NCBI GenBank assembly: GCA_003645215.1
Contig: QNEM01000117.1
Location: 1 to 6,627 of the forward strand
Length of the DNA: 6,627 nt
From: Gammaproteobacteria bacterium
GTDB taxonomy: Bacteria > Pseudomonadota > Gammaproteobacteria > Eutrophobiales > Eutrophobiaceae
Reading direction: 5' to 3'
Shown here: one piece after another, positions 1 to 5,353 of the stretch
How the letters are laid out: each line of letters opens with the position of its first letter
Numbering within the stretch: the stretch's first letter is position 1
Translations under genes and position numbers: made by a program
Notes under the pieces: generated by a model
The model's database searches: none
The model's input: the letters and a program-made list of their open reading frames with translations, nothing else
What the model was told of the DNA's origin: nothing

Positions 1-61
1 AGCTGCCAAAAAAGAACATCATAAAAAACGTTTCAGACACAGGCCAAAACGTTCCAGGTAA
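1..61 (+). CDS. pcnB: C-terminal end of a very basic protein, probably poly(A) polymerase I (partial)
   Basis: An open frame entering from the left edge (codons begin at base 2) ends at a TAA at 59-61. The 19 visible residues are strongly basic, with lysine, arginine and histidine clusters (AAKKEHHKKRF, then RHRPKRSR at the end). Poly(A) polymerase I, which adds 3' A-tails to RNA and promotes its decay, typically ends in such a positively charged tail. In many gammaproteobacteria pcnB lies directly upstream of folK, as this frame does. No catalytic residue is visible, so the identity rests on tail composition and gene order only. Another basic-tailed protein cannot be excluded. Confidence 0.6.
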   Translation, partial: AAKKEHHKKRFRHRPKRSR

Positions 62-74
62 TATTTTCAGGTAA

Positions 75-80
75 TATAAT
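75..80 (+). promoter_or_regulatory. Possible -10 element of a folK promoter
   Basis: A perfect TATAAT lies in the short gap after the upstream stop codon and would place a start of transcription near 87, about 22 nt before folK. No acceptable -35 hexamer is found 16-18 nt upstream, and the region is AT-rich, so this may be chance or an activator-dependent promoter. folK may simply be read through from the upstream gene. Confidence 0.25.
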
Positions 81-108
81 AACAACAATAAACCAGAGTT
101 TTACGAAG

Positions 109-588
109 ATGATTAAAGTATATATCGGCCTGGGTAGTAATCTCGACGATCCACAATCACAACTAAAGAAGGCAATCATTGCAATGGAAATGGTGCCATC
201 AACTTCTGTGGCGAAAACCTCGTCTTTTTACAGGAGCAAGCCTGTTGGTCCCCAGGATCAACCCAATTATGTCAATGCAGTCGTTGAGCTTGATACAGAA
301 TTATCTGCATCAGTCCTGCTGGATTATTTACAGGCCATTGAAAATGATCAGGGGCGTGAGAGAAAGGTAAAATGGGGCGCGAGAACCCTGGACCTGGATA
401 TCCTGTTATTTGGTGATGAAATAATTAACGATGATCGACTACAAATCCCCCATGTCGAAATGCAAAACCGTGGATTTGTGCTATTACCACTGAATGAAAT
501 ATTTTCTGATTGTATTATTCCGGGTGTGGGTTCTGTCAGCAGTTTACTGCAGCAAGATAATGCCGACGACCTGATAAAATTAACTTAA
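109..588 (+). CDS. folK: 6-hydroxymethyl-7,8-dihydropterin pyrophosphokinase (HPPK)
   Basis: This cytoplasmic enzyme transfers pyrophosphate from ATP to 6-hydroxymethyl-7,8-dihydropterin, giving the substrate that dihydropteroate synthase (FolP) joins to p-aminobenzoate in folate synthesis. The protein is 159 residues, the same length as E. coli FolK. It shows the N-terminal GLGSNL (7-12), the loop VGPQDQPNYVNAV (46-58) and the HPPK signature WGARTLDLDILLFG (89-102). The magnesium-binding aspartates D95 and D97 fall at the E. coli numbers. IPHVEMQNRGFVL near 113-125 is the C-terminal substrate region. The ATG is preceded by a weak purine stretch (CAGAG at 94-98), and the start fits the family. 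It opens the run folK-kinase-panB-panC, with the next gene 11 nt downstream. Nothing is missing or unusual. Confidence 0.97.
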   Translation: MIKVYIGLGSNLDDPQSQLKKAIIAMEMVPSTSVAKTSSFYRSKPVGPQDQPNYVNAVVELDTELSASVLLDYLQAIENDQGRERKVKWGARTLDLDILLFGDEIINDDRLQIPHVEMQNRGFVLLPLNEIFSDCIIPGVGSVSSLLQQDNADDLIKLT

Positions 589-599
589 TAAATTAATAA

Positions 600-1250
600 A
601 TGAACAGACAACGTCAACCCGATTATATTGTTGTTGAAGGCCCGATTGGTGTTGGCAAGACATCATTGGCCAAGCGTCTGGCGACAACATTCAAGACAGA
701 TCTGATGCTTGAATTACCCGGTGAGAATCCATTTCTTGAACGCTTCTACGAAGATCCAGAAACTGCAGCATTGCCAACACAGCTTCACTTTTTATTTCAG
801 CGGGCCAGGCAACTGGAAATATTCCGCCAGGCGGATTTGTTTAGACCGGTTCAAATTGCAGATTTTCTGATCGATAAAGACAGGCTGTTCGCCGAGGTGA
901 CGTTAAGCAAAGATGAGTTTGATCTGTATCAGCAGGTTTACAATCGAACGGCACTGGAGGCACCGGTTCCTGATCTGGTGATTTATTTGCAGGCACCACT
1001 GCAGGTTTTACTGGATAGAATTTCTGATCGGGGTATTCATTATGAGAGACACATTAATGAGGAATACCTTGCCAAGATCACTAATGCTTATGTTGATTTT
1101 TTCTATTATTACAACAAGTCACCTTTGCTTATAGTCAATACGGCAGATTTTGATCTGGTCAACAATGCAGATAACTATGCCATGCTGCTGGAACAGATCT
1201 GTTATCTAAAAACGGGCAAACATTACTTCAATCCAAAGGAAGTCGCGTGA
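600..1250 (+). CDS. Deoxynucleoside kinase family protein (deoxyadenosine/deoxycytidine-type)
   Basis: This is a P-loop kinase of the deoxynucleoside kinase family, which phosphorylates deoxynucleosides to their 5'-monophosphates with a nucleoside triphosphate donor (salvage). The 216 residues contain the Walker A loop GPIGVGKT (14-21) directly after a beta strand (YIVVE), an ENPFLERFY segment (42-50) and a helix rich in Q and R (QLHFLFQRARQLE). They also contain ADFLIDKDRLFA (87-98), which occupies the place of the catalytic and sugar-binding region, and a lid-like RISDRGIHYERHINEEYL. The exact base preference cannot be read from sequence. The ATG lies 11 nt after folK in an A/T-only stretch with no Shine-Dalgarno, so translation may depend on ribosomes finishing folK. 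Its stop overlaps the panB start (GTGA). A kinase at this place between folK and panB is common in gammaproteobacteria, but its link to the neighbouring pathways is not established. Confidence 0.88.
   Translation: MNRQRQPDYIVVEGPIGVGKTSLAKRLATTFKTDLMLELPGENPFLERFYEDPETAALPTQLHFLFQRARQLEIFRQADLFRPVQIADFLIDKDRLFAEVTLSKDEFDLYQQVYNRTALEAPVPDLVIYLQAPLQVLLDRISDRGIHYERHINEEYLAKITNAYVDFFYYYNKSPLLIVNTADFDLVNNADNYAMLLEQICYLKTGKHYFNPKEVA
1235..1242 (+). promoter_or_regulatory. Ribosome binding site for panB
   Basis: AAAGGAAG lies inside the last codons of the deoxynucleoside kinase gene and ends 4 nt before the GTG at 1247. It is one of the best Shine-Dalgarno matches in the operon. It supports the GTG as the true panB start despite the 4-nt overlap with the preceding stop codon. 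Confidence 0.7.
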
Positions 1251-2044
1251 CCAGAATAGGCACAGCGCGATTGCATGAAATGAAAGCCGCTGGAGAAAAA
1301 ATTGTTTCTTTAACGGCTTATGATGCAAGTTTTGCGGCTGTGCTTGATGAAGCAGGTGTTGAAGTTATCCTGGTCGGTGATTCCCTGGGCATGGTTTTGC
1401 ATGGTGAAGACAGTACCCTGAGTGTCACCATGGAAGACATGATTTATCACACCAGGCACGCCGTCAAAGGTTCAAAGCGCGCCATGATTATTGGCGACAT
1501 GCCGCATAAAAGTTATCTTAACCCTGAACAGGCGCTGACTAATGCCAGACGTCTGGTTGAAGAAGGTGGTGCAGATGTTATCAAACTGGAACGAGGGGAC
1601 AGTAGTATCTGCGAGATGATACGACATATTGTTGCCCATGATATTCCCGTGTGTGCCCATCTGGGTTTAACCCCGCAATCCGTAGAAGAGCTGGGTGGCT
1701 ATAAGGTACAGGGCAGGGAGCCTGCTGCGGCGAAACAAATTAAACAGGATGCGCTGGCAGTACAGGAAGCGGGTGCCTCCATACTGGTTCTCGAATGTGT
1801 GCCATCAGCATTGGCGGCGAGTATTACTGCTGAACTTCAGATCCCGGTGATTGGTATTGGCGCAGGTGCAGATTGTGACGGCCAGGTTCTGGTGATCTAC
1901 GATATTCTGGGCATATCAGGTCGCCAACCAAAATTGTCGAAAAATTTTCTTGAAGTGTCATCCTCGATCCAGGATGCCGTTAAATCATATGTCACAGCGG
2001 TAAAGTCAGGTGATTTTCCTGCGCCAGAACATCAATTCAGTTAA
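1247..2044 (+). CDS. panB: 3-methyl-2-oxobutanoate hydroxymethyltransferase (ketopantoate hydroxymethyltransferase)
   Basis: PanB transfers a hydroxymethyl group from 5,10-methylenetetrahydrofolate to 2-oxoisovalerate, making ketopantoate, the first committed step of pantothenate synthesis in the cytoplasm. The protein has 265 residues (E. coli 264) and covers the whole TIM barrel. Visible motifs are LTAYDASFA (22-30), VGDSLGM (43-49, metal ligand D45), IGDMPHKSY (82-90, D84), VIKLERG (111-117, E115), AHLGLTPQS (137-145), LECVPS with the catalytic glutamate E183, and IGIGAG (202-207). The start is GTG and overlaps the previous stop as GTGA, preceded by a good ribosome site. panC begins on the base after its stop. 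Its folate cofactor links it to folK at the head of the operon, although methylene-THF is a general metabolite. Confidence 0.98.
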   Translation: MTRIGTARLHEMKAAGEKIVSLTAYDASFAAVLDEAGVEVILVGDSLGMVLHGEDSTLSVTMEDMIYHTRHAVKGSKRAMIIGDMPHKSYLNPEQALTNARRLVEEGGADVIKLERGDSSICEMIRHIVAHDIPVCAHLGLTPQSVEELGGYKVQGREPAAAKQIKQDALAVQEAGASILVLECVPSALAASITAELQIPVIGIGAGADCDGQVLVIYDILGISGRQPKLSKNFLEVSSSIQDAVKSYVTAVKSGDFPAPEHQFS

Positions 2045-2887
2045 ATGCAACAGATCACAAAAGTAAAAGCACTCAGAAGTTGCGTACGGGATTGGCACCA
2101 ACAAGGTCAGTCGGTGGCACTGGTCCCAACGATGGGCAACCTGCATGTCGGGCATCTGCAATTGGTCAAACAAGCCAAAGAACTGGCCAATAAGGTAGTC
2201 GTTTCTATTTTTGTAAACCCAACCCAGTTTGTTGCTGGAGAAGATTTCGATACCTATCCGCGCACCATTGAAGATGATCTTGTTCATCTGCAAGGTATTG
2301 AGCCAGACCTGATATTTATTCCCGATGTCGATGAAGTTTATCCTGCCGGACTCGAAGGCGAGACCCAGGTCCTTGTGCCTGAACTTGATGGTATTTTCTG
2401 TGGTGCATTTCGACCCGGACACTTTACCGGCGTCGCCACGGTTGTTAGTAAATTGCTGAATATGGTTCAACCGGACACCGCGCTCTTTGGAAACAAGGAC
2501 TATCAACAATTGTTGGTAATCAAAAGACTGGTGACGGATCTATGTATCCCGGTTGAGATCGTTGGTGTAGAGACGGTCAGGGAAAAAAGTGGTTTGGCAT
2601 TAAGTTCTCGCAACCGTTACCTGAGTCCACAGGAAAAAGAAGTCGCTGCTGAGCTTCACCAGGCACTGTCAGGGATTGCCGAGGCAGTGAAACAGGGGAG
2701 TGAGGATTATCAACGGCTTGAAGCCGATGCGATTGCTCATCTTGAAAATAAAGGCTTTAAAACTGAATATTTGAGTATTAGAAATGCATCAAATCTGGGC
2801 GAGCCAACAGGGGAAGAACTGGTGGTACTGGCAGCAGCGTGGCTTGGTAAGGCACGGCTGATAGATAATATTCAGATCAGGCGTTGA
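2045..2887 (+). CDS. panC: Pantothenate synthetase (pantoate--beta-alanine ligase)
   Basis: PanC condenses pantoate with beta-alanine using ATP, through a pantoyl-adenylate intermediate, to give pantothenate. The 280-residue protein has the nucleotidyltransferase fold. It shows PTMGNLHVGH (28-37, the HxGH ATP site), SIFVNPTQF (54-62), DFDTYPRT (67-74), FRPGHFTGVATVV (122-134), FGNKDYQQL (148-156) and the KMSKS-equivalent LALSSRNRYLS (184-194). The C-terminal dimer domain ends in AAAWLGKARLIDNI. In the FGxKDxQQ motif the third residue is Asn, where E. coli has Glu; the contact residues G149, K151, D152 and Q155 are kept. The ATG follows the panB TAA with no spacer and no clear Shine-Dalgarno, suggesting translational coupling. 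A long antisense open frame here is a shadow. Confidence 0.98.
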   Translation: MQQITKVKALRSCVRDWHQQGQSVALVPTMGNLHVGHLQLVKQAKELANKVVVSIFVNPTQFVAGEDFDTYPRTIEDDLVHLQGIEPDLIFIPDVDEVYPAGLEGETQVLVPELDGIFCGAFRPGHFTGVATVVSKLLNMVQPDTALFGNKDYQQLLVIKRLVTDLCIPVEIVGVETVREKSGLALSSRNRYLSPQEKEVAAELHQALSGIAEAVKQGSEDYQRLEADAIAHLENKGFKTEYLSIRNASNLGEPTGEELVVLAAAWLGKARLIDNIQIRR

Positions 2888-2977
2888 AGAGTGGGAAATT
2901 TTCCGCCATAATCCGATTTTGCCGTAAATTATCCCTGATGTGGGTATTTTAATTATAAATATAAAGTCGTGACAAGC

Positions 2978-3358
2978 ATGCAACTTACTGTTCTTAAAGC
3001 AAAACTTCATCAAGCAAGTGTTACTCATTCAGAATTAGACTACGATGGCTCCTGTGCCATTGATAGTGTCCTGCTGGAAAAGGCCGGGATTCATGAATAT
3101 GAGCAAATCCAGATCTACAACATTACCAATGGTGAGCGTTTCACGACCTATGCCATAAGTGCAGAAAGAGATTCACGTGTTATTTCAGTGAATGGCGCTG
3201 CCGCCCACAAGGCGAATCCAGGTGATCGAGTGATTATTTGCAGCTATGCAAGGCTGGAAGAAAAGGAAATTGCGAACTATAAACCAACGCTGGTTTATCT
3301 GGATCAGGATAACAACATTACGCATATCAAGGATCGTATCCCCGTACAGGCTGCCTGA
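2978..3358 (+). CDS. panD: Aspartate 1-decarboxylase proenzyme (pyruvoyl-dependent)
   Basis: PanD decarboxylates L-aspartate to beta-alanine, the second substrate of PanC. It is made as a proenzyme that cleaves itself between Gly and Ser, turning the serine into a pyruvoyl group. Starting at ATG 2978 the protein has 126 residues, the E. coli length. The cleavage pair falls at G24-S25 (YDGSCAID), and K9, R54, T57, Y58 (NGERFTTYA) and N72 (ISVNGAAAH) fall at the usual active-site numbers. An in-frame GTG at 2969 would add three residues (129 aa). It is less likely because the purine stretch ATAAAG at 2961-2966 is only 2 nt from it but 11 nt from the ATG. panD is separated from panC by 90 nt without a strong promoter or terminator. 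It ends 19 nt from the convergent regulator gene. Confidence 0.96.
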   Translation: MQLTVLKAKLHQASVTHSELDYDGSCAIDSVLLEKAGIHEYEQIQIYNITNGERFTTYAISAERDSRVISVNGAAAHKANPGDRVIICSYARLEEKEIANYKPTLVYLDQDNNITHIKDRIPVQAA

Positions 3359-3377
3359 TTTTTAATCCGGCAAATTT

Positions 3378-3935
3378 TTACTGTATCCCTGAAGGTCTTT
3401 TCTGTAGCTTCCGCTGCAAAGTTCTACGATGTAACTTAAGCTGGCGCGCGGCCGCAGAGATATTGCCATTGCAGTCAGCCAACACCTTTTGAATGTGTTC
3501 CCACTCCAGTCTGTCCAATGCCAACGGTTGTCCTTCAACTTCGGTATCTGTCTTGCCTTTTTCTCGATCAAAGGCTGCGACGATTTCATCCGCATCAGCC
3601 GGTTTGGTTAGATAGTGTGTTGCTCCCAATTTAATAGCTTCAATCGCCGTTGCAATACTGGCATAGCCAGTGAGTACGACGATACGAATCTCAGGGTTTT
3701 TTTCGCATAGTGTGGGGATCAAATCCAGGCCATAGGACTCGGGCATTCTCAGATCGACAATGGCGAAATCCGGGGTCAATGTTTCCAGAATCGTTTCTGC
3801 TGCCGAGACACTATGTGCGATGGATACATCGTAATGGCGTTTAGTCAGAGCATGCGAAAGTACTTCACAAAATGTTTCGTCATCATCAACGAGTAATAGT
3901 GGCTTCATCCCGGCAGTTTTATTGTCTTCATTCAT
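3378..3935 (-). CDS. regA: RegA/PrrA/RoxR-type redox response regulator
   Basis: This is a two-component response regulator of 185 residues. The receiver domain occupies about 10-122, with the acidic pocket DDD (17-19), phosphorylated D61 in VDLRMPE, T89 in VVLTGYAS and K111 in LTKPADADE. A linker leads to a Fis-type helix-turn-helix (about 138-180) with LEWEHIQKVL and the recognition region AARQLKLHRRTLQRKL. These phrases are characteristic of the RegA/PrrA/ActR/RoxR family, global regulators that respond to oxygen and redox state and control respiratory oxidases and other energy genes. The stop of the sensor gene lies 27 nt upstream on the same strand, so the two form an operon. The start at 3935 lacks a clear Shine-Dalgarno; an internal ATG at 3908 (residue 10) would still give an intact receiver. 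A candidate binding site lies upstream of the sensor gene. Confidence 0.93.
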   Translation of the reverse strand: MNEDNKTAGMKPLLLVDDDETFCEVLSHALTKRHYDVSIAHSVSAAETILETLTPDFAIVDLRMPESYGLDLIPTLCEKNPEIRIVVLTGYASIATAIEAIKLGATHYLTKPADADEIVAAFDREKGKTDTEVEGQPLALDRLEWEHIQKVLADCNGNISAAARQLKLHRRTLQRKLQKRPSGIQ

Positions 3936-3962
3936 TGTTGTGAATAATTACATCTTTAGGGA

Positions 3963-5201
3963 TTATATGGTCAATGAGCCCATGGGTAATTCGATAAGCA
4001 CACGAGTTCCACCAGTATCACGATTATGTATTTGTAAGGTTCCACCAAAACGATTGAAGGTGGATTTAGCCAGAAATAATCCGAGGCCCATGCCTTTTTC
4101 AGGTAGCTTTGTTGAAATTATATTTTCACCGAGTTTATCGATTAATGCTCTTTCCATACCTTTGCCATCATCGCATATTTTCAGCTCGAGTTTTTGTTTA
4201 TCCCAGCGACCGACGACTTCAACCTCACGGGAAGCGTGGTCAACCGCATTATTAAGAATATTAACAATCGCATGTGTCAGTGTTTGATCAACGATAATGT
4301 CTGGTGCAGGAAGTGATCCCTGCCAATCTGTTGTGATCTGGGCGCCAGGTCTTGAGTTTCTCCATTCAGCGATCAGCTTATCCAGATAATTATCGACGGC
4401 AATAGCGTGTCCCGAGTTGGCTTGTACCTGACCAGCATTGTCCGCCATACGTGACAGGATCTGCTTGCAGTTATCAACTTGCTGGCGCAGCAATTTTAAA
4501 TCGTTGACCAGTTCCTGTTGATCTTCGTACTCATGTTCAAGTTCTTTAGCGAGTATGGCGACAGTTGCCAAGGGTGTTCCTAACTCATGTGCCGTGCCTG
4601 CTGCGAGTGTGCCTAGTGACAATATTTGTTCCGCATGCAATGCATTCTCCCGGGCCTCGGCCAGAGCCCGGTCCCTTTCCCTCAAAGTACGTCCTATGCG
4701 TGAAACAAAGTATGCGACCAGACCCGCAGTCAATATAAAACCAAACCACATTCCCCACAGATGCATTTGTGTACCATCTTGATGGATATGTACATTATCA
4801 AGGGGCACATGAAAAAACATCAGGACGGTATAACTGCTGACGGCAGCCAAGGTTAAGACAGAAGTGTAAGCAGGCCTCAGACTCGCTGCCGAAAAAATAA
4901 TGGGTAATATAAATAATGAAATGAAGGGGTTGATTGAACCACCAGTGAAGTAGATCAAACAGGATAGGGCAAATACATCAATCATCAGTTGTGTCACAAA
5001 GACACGATCAGTAATTTCTTTTGAGTCGCGGTAGCCGAGCCAGGAAAAAGCAGTAAACATGCTTAACAGGGTGATGATCAATATTACCGGTTTGACCGGG
5101 AAATGAATTCCTATATAAAAATACATATAGCTCAATGCCAGAATCTGCCCACCTATAGCGAACAGACGGATCAGTAGTAGATATCCAAGATTGAGATGCA
5201 T
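3963..5201 (-). CDS. regB: RegB/PrrB/RoxS-type membrane redox sensor histidine kinase
   Basis: This inner-membrane sensor kinase should phosphorylate the RegA-like regulator encoded just downstream. The N-terminal half (about 8-167) contains about six hydrophobic segments. Between two of them sits GGSINPF (87-93), matching the GGxxNPF quinone-site motif of RegB. The dimerisation region has the H-box LGTLAAGTAHELGTPLA with phosphorylated H205. LRQQVDNCKQIL follows, in which C245 matches the redox-active cysteine of Rhodobacter RegB. The ATPase domain shows the N-box NILNNAVDHA (314-323), DDGKGM (344-349) and GMGLGLFLAKS (370-380). At 412 residues it is a normal, complete length. The ATG at 5201 has no obvious Shine-Dalgarno. 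The order sensor then regulator on one strand resembles Pseudomonas roxSR rather than the Rhodobacter layout, where the sensor gene is divergent. Confidence 0.94.
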   Translation of the reverse strand: MHLNLGYLLLIRLFAIGGQILALSYMYFYIGIHFPVKPVILIITLLSMFTAFSWLGYRDSKEITDRVFVTQLMIDVFALSCLIYFTGGSINPFISLFILPIIFSAASLRPAYTSVLTLAAVSSYTVLMFFHVPLDNVHIHQDGTQMHLWGMWFGFILTAGLVAYFVSRIGRTLRERDRALAEARENALHAEQILSLGTLAAGTAHELGTPLATVAILAKELEHEYEDQQELVNDLKLLRQQVDNCKQILSRMADNAGQVQANSGHAIAVDNYLDKLIAEWRNSRPGAQITTDWQGSLPAPDIIVDQTLTHAIVNILNNAVDHASREVEVVGRWDKQKLELKICDDGKGMERALIDKLGENIISTKLPEKGMGLGLFLAKSTFNRFGGTLQIHNRDTGGTRVLIELPMGSLTI

Positions 5202-5236
5202 GGTGTGTGTTCTGTATATTTTAAACTCTGGCTCTG

Positions 5237-5242
5237 ATTATA
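5237..5242 (-). promoter_or_regulatory. -10 element of a probable regB promoter
   Basis: Read on the minus strand this is a perfect TATAAT, 35 nt upstream of the regB ATG, predicting a transcription start near 5230 and a leader of about 29 nt. No recognisable -35 hexamer exists at 16-18 nt spacing. The region just upstream of where it should be is occupied by the GCGAC/GTCAC palindrome, which suggests an activator-dependent promoter. Confidence 0.45.
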
Positions 5243-5265
5243 CCGTTTTATCAAATAAAACTACT

Positions 5266-5280
5266 GCGACAATATGTCAC
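5266..5280. promoter_or_regulatory. Candidate RegA-family operator (GCGAC-N5-GTCAC)
   Basis: GCGAC and GTCAC flank the 5-nt spacer AATAT, forming an imperfect inverted repeat (half sites GCGAC and GTGAC). Published sites for RegA/PrrA/RegR proteins follow the pattern GCGNC, a spacer of variable length, then GNCGC. This site deviates at one base in the right half. Relative to the predicted regB start near 5230 it spans about -36 to -50, a typical position for an activator touching RNA polymerase. It also lies 74 nt before the receptor start codon, so one site could serve both genes. Binding by this RegA is inferred, not shown. Confidence 0.45.
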
Positions 5281-5300
5281 ATTCTCAATATTCAATGTTT

Positions 5301-5330
5301 TTGATAAGTTTCCTTGCCTAAAAATTCAAT
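5301..5330 (+). promoter_or_regulatory. Weak candidate promoter for the TonB-dependent receptor gene
   Basis: TTGATA (5301-5306, five of six matches to TTGACA) is followed after 18 nt by TTCAAT (5325-5330, four of six matches to TATAAT). Transcription would start near 5337, giving a very short leader that still contains the Shine-Dalgarno. The stretch is AT-rich, so the match may be chance. The RegA-like palindrome would be centred about 64 nt upstream of this start. Confidence 0.25.
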
Positions 5331-5339
5331 AATAAGCAC

Positions 5340-5344
5340 AAGGA
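5340..5344 (+). promoter_or_regulatory. Ribosome binding site that fixes the TTG start of the receptor gene
   Basis: AAGGA, continuing as AAGGAAAAA, ends 9 nt before TTG 5354. The frame is open only from 5336, and its first in-frame ATG is deep inside the plug domain (residue 90). This site together with the signal peptide encoded right after it makes TTG the best start. Confidence 0.6.
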
Positions 5345-5353
5345 AAAATCATT

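Noticed and set aside
2006..2509. A 167-codon open frame on the minus strand across panC
   Set aside because: It lies entirely opposite panC and the end of panB, which are unmistakable. Its translation shows no recognisable domain and it has no convincing start region, so it is a shadow.
2888..2977. Promoter, hairpin or small gene in the 90-nt gap between panC and panD
   Set aside because: GGAA-ATT-TTCC near 2894-2904 is a very short palindrome, and TATAAA at 2954-2959 has no -35 partner at normal spacing. There is no small open frame with a ribosome site, so nothing could be supported.
3346..3363. CAGG-CTG-CCTG followed by TTTTT at the end of panD as an intrinsic terminator
   Set aside because: The stem is only 4 bp with a 3-nt loop and overlaps the panD stop. 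It is too weak to call. The 19-nt gap between the convergent genes shows no better hairpin.
3922..4287. A 121-codon plus-strand frame opposite the kinase ATPase domain of regB
   Set aside because: It is antisense to conserved histidine kinase motifs, has a low-complexity Ser/Pro-rich translation and no ribosome site, so it is a shadow.
5245..5310. FNR/ANR-type site (TTGAT-N4-ATCAA) in the receptor/regB spacer
   Set aside because: TTGAT half sites occur on both strands (5301-5305 and the complement of ATCAA near 5250), but neither has a matching second half at the right distance.
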